A stretch of DNA of 64,000 nt from Amycolatopsis rifamycinica (GCF_000695625.1 NZ_JMQI01000002.1:62001-126000), one strand, 5' to 3'; counted from the first letter of the stretch, positions 1 to 8,903 are shown. A program made the numbers and translations. The notes: generated from the letters alone by a model not told the origin.

Positions 1-1
1 G

Positions 2-619
2 ATACCCGCCCCCGACAAGCTCGCCACGTTCCGGTTCTGGTCCCTGCCGTCCGGCACCGGCCAGCCTCCCGGCGAGTGGGTGAAGATCGCCCTGACCGTG
101 TCCCACGGCCTGCCGCTGCCCACCTCGGCGCGGCTCATGGCCTTGCTGACGATGACGCTGGCCGACACCACGATTCCCACGGTGGGCACCAAGTTCACCT
201 ACCGCCATTGGCGTCCTGCCACGGCGATCCACGAGGCGGAGACGGACGGGAACCCGTCGACGCGGCCGGACCCGGACTGGGCGCCACGGGCCGGCAGCGC
301 GGGCGGAACCCCGGAGTACCCGTCAGGCCACAGCTCCTACAGCGGCGCGGCGGCGGCCGTGCTGGCCGGGTTCTTCTGCACGGACCACAGGAGCTTCACG
401 CACACCACGGACACCGCACCGGGTGGCCAGGCGCGCACCTACCCGAGTTTCTCCGCAGCCGCCGCCGAAGCCGGCCGGTCGCGGGTATACGGCGGACAGC
501 ACTTCGAGTTCAGCAACCAGGCGGGTCTCGCCATCGGCCGCGACCTCGCGGCGGAAGTCCTCGCCACCCGGCTGCTGAAGCGAACCGGGCCCACACATCA
601 CGGGAGCTGTCCACTGTAG
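2..619 (+). CDS. Vanadium-dependent haloperoxidase-like / PAP2-superfamily protein, C-terminal part
   Basis: The frame is already open at the window edge, so only about 205 C-terminal residues are seen and the real start lies upstream. The PAP2/vanadium-haloperoxidase signature is clear: YRHWRPATAI, then EYPSGHSSYSGAAAAVL (the PSGH motif holding the catalytic His), then SRVYGGQHFEFSNQAG, whose Arg and His ligate vanadate or phosphate in the family. Homologues are secreted or cytosolic bromo/chloroperoxidases, or phosphatases of the same fold; sequence alone cannot separate the two activities. The stop is 16 bp before the convergent HxlR gene. The fold is certain, the halide specificity unknown. 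Confidence 0.85.
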   Translation: MPAPDKLATFRFWSLPSGTGQPPGEWVKIALTVSHGLPLPTSARLMALLTMTLADTTIPTVGTKFTYRHWRPATAIHEAETDGNPSTRPDPDWAPRAGSAGGTPEYPSGHSSYSGAAAAVLAGFFCTDHRSFTHTTDTAPGGQARTYPSFSAAAAEAGRSRVYGGQHFEFSNQAGLAIGRDLAAEVLATRLLKRTGPTHHGSCPL

Positions 620-634
620 ACAGGGAATCACGGC

Positions 635-1042
635 TCACGCCGGCTTGTCGGCCTCGGCCTCGGCGTCGCTGATCGCGTTGGCGTGATCGATCTGCGCCAT
701 GTGCTCCTCGGCCCAGTCCCGGAGGGCGGCCAGCGGGACCTCGAGCGACGAGCCCAGGTCGGTGAGCCGGTAGTGCACGCGTGGCGGCACGGTCGGCTCC
801 ACCCGGCGGGTGGCCAGGCCGTCGCGGGTCAGGCTGTGCAGGGTCACCGAGAGCATCTTCTGGGAGACACCGGGCATCCGGCGCCGCAACTCGGCGAAAC
901 GCACCTCGTGCGGGGCGGCCTCCGCGAGGACCTTGACCGCCATCGACGTCCACTTCGTGCCGATGCGGTCCAGCAGCCGGCGCGTCGGGCACTCGGGGTC
1001 GAACAGGTCACCGCGCCCGCGGCTCGCCGGCTGGGAGGTCAC
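635..1042 (-). CDS. HxlR-family winged-helix transcriptional regulator
   Basis: This 135-residue protein has the HxlR layout. An N-terminal Cys (PECPTRRLLDRIG) is followed by a winged helix with KWTSMAVKVLAEAAPHEVRFAELRRRMPGVSQKMLSVTLHSL, and then the wing/dimer region HYRLTDLGSSLEVPL. Such proteins are small dimeric repressors or activators, often redox- or electrophile-responsive through the N-terminal Cys. The GTG at 1042 gives the family's usual N-terminus. It is divergent from the alpha/beta hydrolase at 1142 and probably controls it through the symmetric site between them. Confidence 0.9.
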   Translation of the reverse strand: MTSQPASRGRGDLFDPECPTRRLLDRIGTKWTSMAVKVLAEAAPHEVRFAELRRRMPGVSQKMLSVTLHSLTRDGLATRRVEPTVPPRVHYRLTDLGSSLEVPLAALRDWAEEHMAQIDHANAISDAEAEADKPA

Positions 1043-1087
1043 CTGGAGCTCACCACCTGAGGAGAAGGTGCCGTCTTGGCGGCACGA

Positions 1088-1134
1088 CCGAAGTTACCTA
1101 CCGTTTCCTGGTAACCAATGGTAACCGACTTCGG
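1088..1134. promoter_or_regulatory. Symmetric operator between HxlR gene and alpha/beta hydrolase
   Basis: CCGAAGT at 1088-1094 is mirrored exactly by ACTTCGG at 1128-1134. Inside the arms the self-complementary heptamer GGTAACC occurs twice, at 1110-1116 and 1120-1126, one helical turn apart. This is the expected form of a site for a dimeric winged-helix regulator, and the HxlR gene next to it is the obvious ligand. That assignment is inference. Confidence 0.6.
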
Positions 1135-1141
1135 AGGCGAC

Positions 1142-2026
1142 GTGCCCGGCACCTCACCCGCAGGATCCAGCGCCGAGATCGTGCTGCGGCAGATCAGCAC
1201 CAACGGCATCCGAGTCAACGTGGCGGTGGCGGGCACCGGCCCGGCCGTCCTGCTGCTGCACGGTTTTCCGCACACCTGGCGGCTCTGGATCGAGATCATC
1301 GGCCCCCTGGCCGGCCACCACCGGGTCATCGCCCCGGATCTGCGCGGGCTCGGCGCCAGCGCCCGCGCGGCGCAGGGCTACGACGCGGGCACGCTGGCCG
1401 CGGACGCCGAAGGCCTCCTCGACGCCCTCGGCGAACCCGGTGCCGCCGTGGTCGCCATCGACGCCGGCACTCCGGTCGCCTTCCTGCTCGCCATGCGGCG
1501 GCCGGACCTGGTCCGGCGGCTCGTCGTGATGGAGTCGCTGCTGGGGTCACTGCCGGGCGCCGAGGACTTCCTCGACGGCGGGCCGCCGTGGTGGTTCGGG
1601 TTCCACTCCGTTCCCGGCCTGGCGGAAACGGTCCTGATCGGACACGAAGGGCAGTACCTGGACTGGTTCCTCGCCGCGGGCACCCACGGCCGGGGCGTAC
1701 CGCCGGAAGTCCGCGACGCCTTCGCCGGCGCCTACACCGGACGCGACGCCCTGCGCTGCGCCTTTTCCCACTACCGCGCCCTGCCGGTCAGCGCGCGGCA
1801 GATCGGCGAGGCCGTGGCCGGTGGGCGCCTCACCACGCCCACGATGGCCATCGGCGCCCACCCGGTCGGCCGCGCACTGGAGCGGCAGCTGCGTCCGATC
1901 GCCGACGACCTCACCGGCCACCTCATCGAGGACTGCGGCCACATCATCCCGCTGGACCGGCCCCGGGAACTGCTCGGCGTCCTGACGCCGTTCCTCGCCG
2001 CCGACCCGTCGACCTCGTATCAGTGA
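1142..2026 (+). CDS. Alpha/beta hydrolase (epoxide hydrolase / dehalogenase type)
   Basis: This is an alpha/beta-hydrolase fold protein of about 294 residues. It shows the oxyanion motif HGFPHTW, an Asp-type nucleophile elbow (AIDAGTP, matching V-x-x-D-x-G of epoxide hydrolases and haloalkanoate dehalogenases rather than G-x-S-x-G), and a C-terminal catalytic His in DCGHIIP. An in-frame ATG at 1118 lies inside the probable operator. GTG at 1142 has GGAGG at 1133-1137 just upstream and is the better start. It is divergent from the HxlR gene and probably regulated by it. The substrate is unknown. Confidence 0.85.
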   Translation: MPGTSPAGSSAEIVLRQISTNGIRVNVAVAGTGPAVLLLHGFPHTWRLWIEIIGPLAGHHRVIAPDLRGLGASARAAQGYDAGTLAADAEGLLDALGEPGAAVVAIDAGTPVAFLLAMRRPDLVRRLVVMESLLGSLPGAEDFLDGGPPWWFGFHSVPGLAETVLIGHEGQYLDWFLAAGTHGRGVPPEVRDAFAGAYTGRDALRCAFSHYRALPVSARQIGEAVAGGRLTTPTMAIGAHPVGRALERQLRPIADDLTGHLIEDCGHIIPLDRPRELLGVLTPFLAADPSTSYQ

Positions 2027-2050
2027 TATCGAAAAGTTGCTTCCACTGAT

Positions 2051-2088
2051 GTTTCCAGTGATAAGGTTTGCTCAGTATCGTTGGAAAC
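2051..2088. promoter_or_regulatory. Inverted repeat upstream of amidohydrolase gene
   Basis: GTTTCCA at 2051-2057 is mirrored by TGGAAAC at 2082-2088, in the AT-rich stretch before the ribosome binding site of the amidohydrolase gene. It may be an operator. No neighbouring regulator is clearly dedicated to it, so the call is weak. Confidence 0.3.
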
Positions 2089-2108
2089 GCCGTGGAGGAG
2101 CTGCTGAC

Positions 2109-3200
2109 ATGCCCGACAAGCTGCGGATCGTCGGTCTCGAGGAACACGTGGTCCTGCCCGTCCTGCTCGACGCGTGGACGGCGGCGGGAGTCCGGCCGCA
2201 CGGCTACCCCGACGACCACCCGGTCACCCGGCGGCTGCGCGACGTCGGCGACGGACGCTTGGCCGACATGGACGAGCAGGGCATCGACGTCGCGGTGCTG
2301 TCACTGGCCACGCCCGGGGTCCAGAACCTCCCGCCGTCCGATGCCGTGCGCGTCGCGCGCGAGGCCAATGACGCGCTCGCCGCGGTCGTCGACGCCCATC
2401 CCTCGCGGTTCCAGGCGTTGGCCGCCATCCCGACGTCCTCGCCCGAAGCCGCCGCCGACGAGCTGGAGCGCGCGGTCACCGGACTCGGCTTCCGCGGCGC
2501 GATGCTGTACGGGCGCACCGGCGGCAAACTGGCCGACGCGCCGGAGTTCGACGACCTCTACGCAGCCGCCGAACGGCTTCGCGTCCCCCTGCACTTCCAC
2601 CCCCAGGCGCCGGTGCGGGCGGTCCAGGAGGCGTATTACTCGGGACTGCCCAACGGGGTGGGGGCGGCCTTGGCGACCGCCGGTCTGGGCTGGTACTACG
2701 ACCTGGGCGTGCAGTACCTGCGGATGATCTTCTCCGGGGTGTTCGACCGCCACCCGGAACTGCAGGTGATCGCCGGGCACTGGGGCGAGGTCGTCCTGTT
2801 CTACCTCGACCACGTCGGCTTCCTGCGGGACATGGCCGGGTTGGAGCGGCCCTTGGCCGACTACTTCCGCCAGAACTTCTGGGTGGCCGGCAGCGGGACG
2901 GTCAGCGAGCGCTACCTGCGCTGGACCGCCGAGGTCGTCGGCACCGACCGCATGCTCTACTCGACCGACTACCCGTACACCTTCGGCACCCGCCCCGGCG
3001 GCTTCCCGTACCTGGACACCAGCGGCGGCGTCGCCAGGTCGTTCCTCGAGAACGCGCCCTTCACCGAGGAGGAGAAGGCCGCCATCGGATCCGGCAACTG
3101 GGAACGGCTGACCGGCTGTGGTCACGACGGCGGGCTCGGAATTCCGGCTCACCACACGAAGGGCACGAGCCGAGCCCGGTGCTCGGCGAACTGCCGGTAG
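2109..3200 (+). CDS. Amidohydrolase-2 family metal enzyme (ACMSD-like)
   Basis: This TIM-barrel amidohydrolase_2 protein of about 363 residues belongs to the family of ACMSD and gamma-resorcylate decarboxylase. It shows the N-terminal metal motif E-x-H (LEEHVVLP), the barrel His in HFHPQAP, GHWGE, and the catalytic Asp in YSTDYPY. Members decarboxylate or hydrolyse aromatic acids using one divalent metal. ATG 2109 follows GGAGGAG at 2094-2100; in-frame codons further upstream are not needed. The last ~20 residues (after WERLTG) look non-native and overlap the convergent methyltransferase gene by 52 bp, so the original stop may have been lost by a frameshift. Confidence 0.85.
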   Translation: MPDKLRIVGLEEHVVLPVLLDAWTAAGVRPHGYPDDHPVTRRLRDVGDGRLADMDEQGIDVAVLSLATPGVQNLPPSDAVRVAREANDALAAVVDAHPSRFQALAAIPTSSPEAAADELERAVTGLGFRGAMLYGRTGGKLADAPEFDDLYAAAERLRVPLHFHPQAPVRAVQEAYYSGLPNGVGAALATAGLGWYYDLGVQYLRMIFSGVFDRHPELQVIAGHWGEVVLFYLDHVGFLRDMAGLERPLADYFRQNFWVAGSGTVSERYLRWTAEVVGTDRMLYSTDYPYTFGTRPGGFPYLDTSGGVARSFLENAPFTEEEKAAIGSGNWERLTGCGHDGGLGIPAHHTKGTSRARCSANCR

Positions 3201-3733
3201 CGCTCGCCCAGGGCCGCTTCGAGGGCGCGTTCCTCGATGCGAAGGCGGTGGATCAGGGCGGCCAGGACCACCGCACCGGCGCCCGCGGCACTGACCCAGT
3301 TGTCCGCGATCAGGCCGCCGCCGGAAAAGACGAGCAGCAGGCCGGTGTAGCTCGGATGGCGCAGAACCCGGTAGGGACCACGGTCCACGACGACCTGATC
3401 TTCACTCGTCCGGACCGTCACGGTGAAGTACCGCCCCAGGCTGGCGAAGGACCACCAGCGCAGGAGCAGGCCGAGCCACCCGATCACGATCCCGAGCGGG
3501 AATGGCCACGCCCCGCCGATCCCGGCCGCCGGGTACACCGCGCGGCCGATCGGCCACAGCAGGATCGCGCCGAAGAACATCACCCTGAAGACGAGCTCCG
3601 CGCGGACATCGACGAGTTTCGCGCCCCGACGCGTGCGGAACGCCTGCACCAGTTCGCCCGTCACGAAGGCACCGGCGCTGACGACCAGGACGACCCGGGC
3701 CACGTCCGGCAGTTCTGCAAAGGGTGCGAGCAC
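3149..3733 (-). CDS. Isoprenylcysteine carboxyl methyltransferase (ICMT)-family membrane protein
   Basis: This small integral membrane methyltransferase has about 194 residues and hydrophobic segments such as VARVVLVVSAGAFVTGELV and FRVMFFGAILLWPIG. The C-terminal ICMT/PEMT signature is DRGPYRVLRHPSYTGLLLV, followed by RLRIEERALEAALGERYRQF. Bacterial members methylate lipids, isoprenoid acids or phenols with SAM; the substrate is unknown here. GTG 3733 is chosen because it directly precedes the first membrane-proximal sequence. Upstream in-frame sequence runs through the remnants of a TetR gene and lacks coding character. Confidence 0.8.
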   Translation of the reverse strand: MLAPFAELPDVARVVLVVSAGAFVTGELVQAFRTRRGAKLVDVRAELVFRVMFFGAILLWPIGRAVYPAAGIGGAWPFPLGIVIGWLGLLLRWWSFASLGRYFTVTVRTSEDQVVVDRGPYRVLRHPSYTGLLLVFSGGGLIADNWVSAAGAGAVVLAALIHRLRIEERALEAALGERYRQFAEHRARLVPFVW

Positions 3734-3739
3734 AGCGGC

Positions 3740-3966
3740 ATTGTCACACCGGACCCGCCGCGCGCGGCTACGCGCTGCGCTTCGCCGACTTCGCCCGCAT
3801 GGCCGGAGTCGGCACGGGCACGCTGTACCGCCATTTCCCGACGCGCGAGCGCCATCCGCGACGACGTGAGCGCCGGCGCCGTCCTGGTGGCGCTGCACGG
3901 CATCGCCGCGGCTCATGACCGTCCCGTCCGGCGGGCCGAGCCGACGGCGTCTGCTTCGGCGTGGTG
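3740..3966 (+). pseudogene. Remnant of a TetR-family regulator
   Basis: One frame reads RFADFARMAGVGTGTLYRHF, the helix-turn-helix of a TetR repressor. After a frame change the sequence continues as RDDVSAGAVLVALHGIAAA, which resembles the end of a TetR ligand domain. Roughly 100 central residues are missing, so this is an internally deleted, frameshifted relic. It is divergent from the ICMT-family gene, which it may once have regulated. Confidence 0.65.
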
Positions 3967-3991
3967 ACGGCCCGGCTGTCGGCATGATGTC

Positions 3992-4242
3992 GTGATGAGC
4001 CGGGTGAGCTTCGCGGAAGCCTGCGCGAGGGTGCGAGAGCTGTGCGTCGAGCAGTTGGCCGCACCTGGAGAACAGCTTCCCCCAGCTGAAGGAGCCGTAC
4101 CACCACGTCATCACCATCGGCCACCACGACCTCGGCTACGTGCATTTCGTCCTGCCGTCGCGGGCATTCCGCGACGGGGACTACGAGCAGGCGGTCGCCT
4201 TGGTCGAGGGTTTCCAGCCGCCCGGTCTGCCAAGCTGGCCGA
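3992..4242 (+). pseudogene. Frameshifted small gene, function not recognised
   Basis: Two consecutive frames look coding. From GTG 3992/ATG 3995 one reads SRVSFAEACARVRELCVEQLAA. Near 4058 the plausible protein moves to another frame and reads ENSFPQLKEPYHHVITIGHH, then YVHFVLPSRAFRDGDYEQAVALVEG, ending close to the nitrilase start. The balanced residue composition in each half suggests one gene broken by a single frameshift. I do not recognise the family. Confidence 0.4.
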
Positions 4243-5136
4243 ATGAACCAGACACTGCGGTTGGCGGTCGCGCAGAGCACGGTGCCCGAGGACCCGGCGG
4301 ATCGGGACGCTCTTCGGGCCAGCGGAGCGGAGATCCGCGGTCTGGTGAGGGAGGCCGCCGCCGCGGGTGCCCGGCTCGTGCAGTTCCCGGAAGGCGCGAT
4401 CACCTACCCCGGCAAGTACGCGGTGTCCAGCGGCGGCGCGGGGGAGCCGGCCGAGGCGGACTGGTCACGTGCCGCTTGGGACGTCATGCGGGAAGAGGCC
4501 GAGGCCGTCGCGGATCTCGCGGGCGAACTCGGCATCTGGACGGTGTTCGGCTCGATCCACCGGTTGTCCGGGGCGAACCGCCCGCACAACAGCCTGTACG
4601 TGGTTTCCGACCGAGGTGAGCTGGCCGGCCGCTACGACAAGCGGTACCTGTCGCACACGGAGATCAGCTACCTGTACACGCCGGGAGTGGCGCCGCTGGT
4701 GTTCGAGGTCGACGGTTTCCGGTTCGGGTGCGCGCTCTGCATCGAGGTCAACTTCCCCGAACTGTTCGCCGAGTACGAAGCGCTGGACGTCGACTGCGTC
4801 CTGGTCTCGGTGATGGTCGACGACGCGCCGAGATCGGTGGTGGCCCAGGCGTACGGCACGCTCTACAGCTACTGGGTGGGCTACTCCGTCCCGGCCCAGT
4901 TCAGCGCGACGGCCCCGGCCGGCATCGTCGCGCCCGGCGGCCGGTGGATCGGACGCGGCAACGACAACGGGCGACCCGGCCTAACTGTCGCGGACCTCGA
5001 TCGCGACACGCCGGACGCCGACATCGACTTGGCCCTCCGGCTCGCCCGGCCCTGGCGCCGCACAGCCAGAGCAGGTCTCTACGAACACCGCGTCGTGCAC
5101 GGAGACCCACGAAGCGACACTCACACCGCGTTCTGA
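4243..5136 (+). CDS. Carbon-nitrogen hydrolase (nitrilase superfamily amidase)
   Basis: This 297-residue protein has the nitrilase-superfamily catalytic set Glu50 (FPEGA), Lys133 (YDKRYL) and Cys166 (CIEVNFPE). The family hydrolyses amides or nitriles through a cysteine thioester in an alpha-beta-beta-alpha sandwich, usually in the cytosol. The motif around Cys (LCIEVNFPE rather than CYDVRFPE) fits the aliphatic amidase/N-carbamoylase side of the superfamily, but the substrate is open. It begins right after a broken gene and is followed by a separate AraC/hydroxylase unit, so it is probably transcribed alone. Confidence 0.85.
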   Translation: MNQTLRLAVAQSTVPEDPADRDALRASGAEIRGLVREAAAAGARLVQFPEGAITYPGKYAVSSGGAGEPAEADWSRAAWDVMREEAEAVADLAGELGIWTVFGSIHRLSGANRPHNSLYVVSDRGELAGRYDKRYLSHTEISYLYTPGVAPLVFEVDGFRFGCALCIEVNFPELFAEYEALDVDCVLVSVMVDDAPRSVVAQAYGTLYSYWVGYSVPAQFSATAPAGIVAPGGRWIGRGNDNGRPGLTVADLDRDTPDADIDLALRLARPWRRTARAGLYEHRVVHGDPRSDTHTAF

Positions 5137-5173
5137 GGCGCTGCTTCTGTGACCGCACTGCTCAATCCAAGTC

Positions 5174-6001
5174 ATGACAACCTCTCGAGAGAAACTCTCC
5201 CGTGCCGCAGTAAGCTGGCGTCCGATGCCGAAAACCCGCCAACCTTCCGCGCTGCCGGACGAGCGGACGCCGCAAGGCGCGGGCTGGCTCCCGCACGGTT
5301 ATCACCTCGAAAGCCATTCCCACCGCGACGGGCAGCTGGTGTACGCGGCCGCCGGGGCCTTCACCACCACGACCGAGTACGGGACCTGGATCGCCCCCGC
5401 CGACCGGATCACCTGGACACCGCCGGGTTTCGAGCACTCGCACCGCTTCTACGGCCGGACCGACGCCCGCATCCTCGCCGTCCCCGCCGACGAGTGCGGC
5501 GACCTGGCCGAGCACCCCTGCGTGTTCGCGGTGTCGCCGCTGTTGCGCGAGGGCATTCTGGCGCTGACCGGCGACCGGGCGAAATCCGCCGACGCCGACC
5601 GGCGGCTGCGCGCGGTGGTGCTCGACGAACTCGGCGAGCTTCCCGAGCAGTCCTTCCACCTGCCCGAGCCGCGCGACGATCGGCTGCGCGCCGCGACCGG
5701 CCTCCTGCACGCCGATCCCGGCCGGAACACGACCCTGGCCGAACTGGGGCGGGCCGCCGGGACGAGCGAACGCACCCTCAGCCGCCTGTTCCACACCGAC
5801 CTCGGCATGAGCTTCCACCGCTGGCGCACCATCCTGCGCATCCACCACGCCCTCATCCGGCTCACCGACGGCGACTCCGTCACCGACACCGCGATCACCT
5901 GCGGGTGGTCGAACCCGTCGACCTTCATCGAAGCGTTCACCGCCGTCGTCGGGCAAACCCCCGGGCGCTACCAGGCCGGCCTGCGCGACCGCGGCGCATA
6001 G
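5174..6001 (+). CDS. AraC-family transcriptional regulator with N-terminal cupin
   Basis: The N-terminal ~140 residues form a cupin-like sensing domain (HSHRDGQLVYAAAGAF, ADRITWTPPGFEH). The C-terminus is a standard two-HTH AraC/XylS domain with TLAELGRAAGTSERTLSRLF and TDTAITCGWSNPSTFIEAF. An in-frame ATG at 5225 is an alternative start; the first 17 residues are poorly conserved in character. It lies 77 bp upstream of a PobA-like hydroxylase in the same direction, and a PobR-like activator role for that gene is a reasonable inference. Confidence 0.88.
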   Translation: MTTSREKLSRAAVSWRPMPKTRQPSALPDERTPQGAGWLPHGYHLESHSHRDGQLVYAAAGAFTTTTEYGTWIAPADRITWTPPGFEHSHRFYGRTDARILAVPADECGDLAEHPCVFAVSPLLREGILALTGDRAKSADADRRLRAVVLDELGELPEQSFHLPEPRDDRLRAATGLLHADPGRNTTLAELGRAAGTSERTLSRLFHTDLGMSFHRWRTILRIHHALIRLTDGDSVTDTAITCGWSNPSTFIEAFTAVVGQTPGRYQAGLRDRGA

Positions 6002-6078
6002 AAGAATTGGCGGGTTTCCGTTATCGCCCGTCGGGTTATCGGTGGACGGCCATCGCCGGCCCGGCCACAGTGGTGATC

Positions 6079-7233
6079 ATGACTCGAACAGAAGAAAACA
6101 CCACCGTGGTCGTCGTGGGCGGCGGAGTCGCCGGGCTCGCGCTCGGTACCTTCCTACTGCGCAGCGGAATCCGGTGCGTCATCTTGGAAAAGCACAGCCG
6201 CGAGTACGTCGAGAACCGGCAACGGGCCGGGGCGCTCGACGGCCGCGGCGTGCGCGTGCTGCGCGAATGGGGAGCAGGAGAGGCAGTCGAAGGGCCCAGT
6301 CACGATTCTTCCGACGAGTCGATGCCGCTGATCGTCGACGGCGAAGAGCGGGAATGGCAGATGGACGACTACGAGGACGCCGAAGGTGCCTTCCTCCCCC
6401 AGCAGATCCTGGTCCGGAACCTGATCAGGATCTTCCTGCGTGACGGTGGCGACCTTCGTTTCGATGCCGAGGACATCTCCCTGGACGGTCTCGACACCGG
6501 GCATCCCCGGGTGCGCTACCGGGACGCCGCCGGCTCGACCACGGTGATCGGCTGCGACTTCGTCGCCGGTAGCGACGGTCACCAGGGCGTCACCAGGACA
6601 GCCATCCCCGATGGCTTCCTCACCTGCCACACCCACGAGTTCGGCTACGCCTGGCTGACCGTCATGACGGAGGTGCCCGCCGATCCGCCGGCCGTGATGG
6701 CGGTGCATTCCCGCGGCTTCGCCGCACGAATCACCCGCGGCCCGAACGCGAGCCGCGTGTACCTGCAGTGCCCGGTCACCGACACCGTCGAGGACTGGCC
6801 GGACGAACGCGTCTGGAGCGAGCTCGCAACGCGGTTCGGCGGATCCGTGCCGAGTGGCCCGATCGTCAGCAGGCAGGTCGTGCCGCTGCGCGGCGTGGTG
6901 TTCAGCCCGATGAGCTATGGCCGGCTCCACCTCCTCGGCGACGCGGCGCACTTGATTTCCCCGATGAGTGCGGAGGGGATGAGCCTCGCCCTGCACGACG
7001 CGGAGAAACTCGCCCAAGCGATCATCCACCAGGTCGAGGAAGGCGAGGGGAACCTGCTGGAGAGCTACTCGGACACCTGCTTGACCCACACCTGGGAACG
7101 CCAGGCAGCCGCGGTCTCGATGACCGACACGATGCACGACTCCGGTGACCCCACCTACCGCGGAGAGTTCCTCAAGCACGTCGCGCGAGCGAACCTGGAA
7201 AACCTCCTCCGGCCACGCACGCCGGAGAACTGA
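6079..7233 (+). CDS. FAD-dependent aromatic hydroxylase (4-hydroxybenzoate 3-monooxygenase-like)
   Basis: This 384-residue class A flavoprotein monooxygenase has the dinucleotide motif VVVGGGVAGLALG at the N-terminus, the second FAD motif GRLHLLGDAAHLISPMSAEG and a PobA-type middle (CDFVAGSDGHQGVTRTAIP, then VYLQCPVTDTVEDWPDERVW). Length and collinearity match 4-hydroxybenzoate 3-monooxygenase, which uses NAD(P)H and O2 to give protocatechuate. The PPTGAKG segment of PobA is SPMSAEG here, so the phenolic substrate may differ. ATG 6079 begins the Rossmann strand directly; the frame stays open far upstream but that part is the AraC gene in another frame. Confidence 0.85.
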   Translation: MTRTEENTTVVVVGGGVAGLALGTFLLRSGIRCVILEKHSREYVENRQRAGALDGRGVRVLREWGAGEAVEGPSHDSSDESMPLIVDGEEREWQMDDYEDAEGAFLPQQILVRNLIRIFLRDGGDLRFDAEDISLDGLDTGHPRVRYRDAAGSTTVIGCDFVAGSDGHQGVTRTAIPDGFLTCHTHEFGYAWLTVMTEVPADPPAVMAVHSRGFAARITRGPNASRVYLQCPVTDTVEDWPDERVWSELATRFGGSVPSGPIVSRQVVPLRGVVFSPMSYGRLHLLGDAAHLISPMSAEGMSLALHDAEKLAQAIIHQVEEGEGNLLESYSDTCLTHTWERQAAAVSMTDTMHDSGDPTYRGEFLKHVARANLENLLRPRTPEN

Positions 7234-7319
7234 CCCCGCGTAGGTTGCCGAACGGGTGACGCAGGTCTCGGTAAGGTCACGCGACCTGTCCGTGCGGGAA
7301 GCCACCCCGAATACCGGTC

Positions 7320-8903
7320 ATGACCGCGACGATCGAGAAGCAACCCGACCAGCCCGCCTCGCCATCGCGGCCGCGGCTGCGGTTCTTCGCGGCCGCGTTC
7401 ACCGGGATCCTCGCCCTCGCCGCCGCGCTCGCCGCGGGGCATCTGGTCGCCGGGTTCATCAGCATCAACGCCTCTCCCTACCTCGCCGTGGGCAACGGCG
7501 CCATCGACCTCACCCCGGTCGAGCTGAAGGACTTCGCCGTCCGCACCTTCGGCACCTACGACAAGCTGGTGCTGCTGGGCAGCATGGCCCTGGTCATGGT
7601 GGGTGTCGCCGCGCTCGCGGGTGTCCTTTCGCGACGGTCACCGGTGCCCGGCGCCGTCCTCATCGCCCTGTTCGGCCTGGTCGGCGCCTTCGCCGTCTTC
7701 GAGCGACCGGACCTGACCGCGGTGGCACTGCTCGCGCCGCTCGCCAGCCTGGTCGTCGGCATCGCCGTTTTCCTGCTCCTGCACCGGATCGCCCCGCGCG
7801 TCCGGCGGGACGCGGATTCCGGCGGGAAGACCGGCACTTCCCGGCGGGCGTTCCTGCTCAGCGGCGCCGGAGTCGTCGCCGGCGCCGGCGCGGCCGGCCT
7901 CGGCGGCCGGCTGATCAGCTCGTCGCGCGACGCGACGGCGTCCCGGGAAGCGGTGGGCAAGCTGGTCCCGGCACGCACCGCGCCGATGATCCCGGCCGAC
8001 GCGGACTTCGCGAAACTCGGCACTCCGCCGTTCCTGACCCCGAACGGCAAGTTCTACCGCGTCGACACCGCCCTGTCGGTGCCGCAGGTGCGGACCGAGG
8101 ACTGGAGCCTGCGCCTGCACGGCATGGTCGACCGCGAAATCCGCTACAGCTACAACGACATCCGCAACCGGCCGCTGGTCGAGCGGACGGTGACGATGAC
8201 CTGCGTGTCCAACGAGGTCGGCGGCGACTACGTGTCGACGTCGAACTTCATCGGCGTCGACCTGGCCGACCTGCTCGCCGAAGCCGGCGTGAAACCCGGT
8301 GCCGAGCAGCTGTTCTGCACCAGCGTGGACGGCTGGACCTCCGGCACGCCGGTCGCGGCGGCGCAGGACCGCGGCCGCGGGGCGATGCTCGCGATCGGGA
8401 TGAACGGCGAGCCGCTGCCGCTGGAACACGGTTTCCCGGCCCGATTGGTCACCCCCGGTCTGTACGGGTACGTGTCGGCGACGAAATGGGTCACCGACAT
8501 CGAGGTCACCACCTGGGACGCCCGTCAGGCCTACTGGCTCAAACGCAGCTGGGCCCGGGAGGCGCCGATCAAGACCGAATCCCGGATCGATTCCCACCGC
8601 GGGTTCGCGAACGTCCGGAAGGGGAAAGTGCGCGTCGCGGGAGTGGCGTGGGCGCAGCACACCGGAATCGAGAAGGTCGAAGTCCGGGTGGATCAGGGGC
8701 CGTGGCAGCCGGCCACGCTGTCGCAGGAGGTCAACTCGAACACGTGGCGGATGTGGTGGACCGAGGTCGACCTGTCCGCGGGGGTGCACCAGGTGTTCTG
8801 CCGGGCCACCGACAAGTCCGGCTACACCCAGACCGACATGCGCGCCGGAACCGTCCCGGACGGGGCAACCGGCTGGCACAACGTCACCTTCACCGCTGCC
8901 TGA
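7320..8903 (+). CDS. Membrane-anchored molybdopterin oxidoreductase (sulfite oxidase family)
   Basis: This 527-residue protein has four N-terminal transmembrane segments (from FFAAAFTGILALAAALAAG to about residue 155). A second, arginine-rich entry (SRRAFLLSGAGVVAGAGAAG) precedes an extracytoplasmic SUOX/YedY-like molybdopterin domain. The Mo-ligating Cys is in TMTCVSNEVGG, followed by SVDGWTSGTP, ARLVTPGLYGY and ATKWVTDIEV. A C-terminal Mo-co dimerisation domain (RVAGVAWAQHTGIEKVEVRVD) completes it. The electron acceptor is unknown. The fasciclin lipoprotein starts 112 bp downstream in the same direction, a pairing that suggests a shared envelope function. Confidence 0.87.
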   Translation: MTATIEKQPDQPASPSRPRLRFFAAAFTGILALAAALAAGHLVAGFISINASPYLAVGNGAIDLTPVELKDFAVRTFGTYDKLVLLGSMALVMVGVAALAGVLSRRSPVPGAVLIALFGLVGAFAVFERPDLTAVALLAPLASLVVGIAVFLLLHRIAPRVRRDADSGGKTGTSRRAFLLSGAGVVAGAGAAGLGGRLISSSRDATASREAVGKLVPARTAPMIPADADFAKLGTPPFLTPNGKFYRVDTALSVPQVRTEDWSLRLHGMVDREIRYSYNDIRNRPLVERTVTMTCVSNEVGGDYVSTSNFIGVDLADLLAEAGVKPGAEQLFCTSVDGWTSGTPVAAAQDRGRGAMLAIGMNGEPLPLEHGFPARLVTPGLYGYVSATKWVTDIEVTTWDARQAYWLKRSWAREAPIKTESRIDSHRGFANVRKGKVRVAGVAWAQHTGIEKVEVRVDQGPWQPATLSQEVNSNTWRMWWTEVDLSAGVHQVFCRATDKSGYTQTDMRAGTVPDGATGWHNVTFTAA

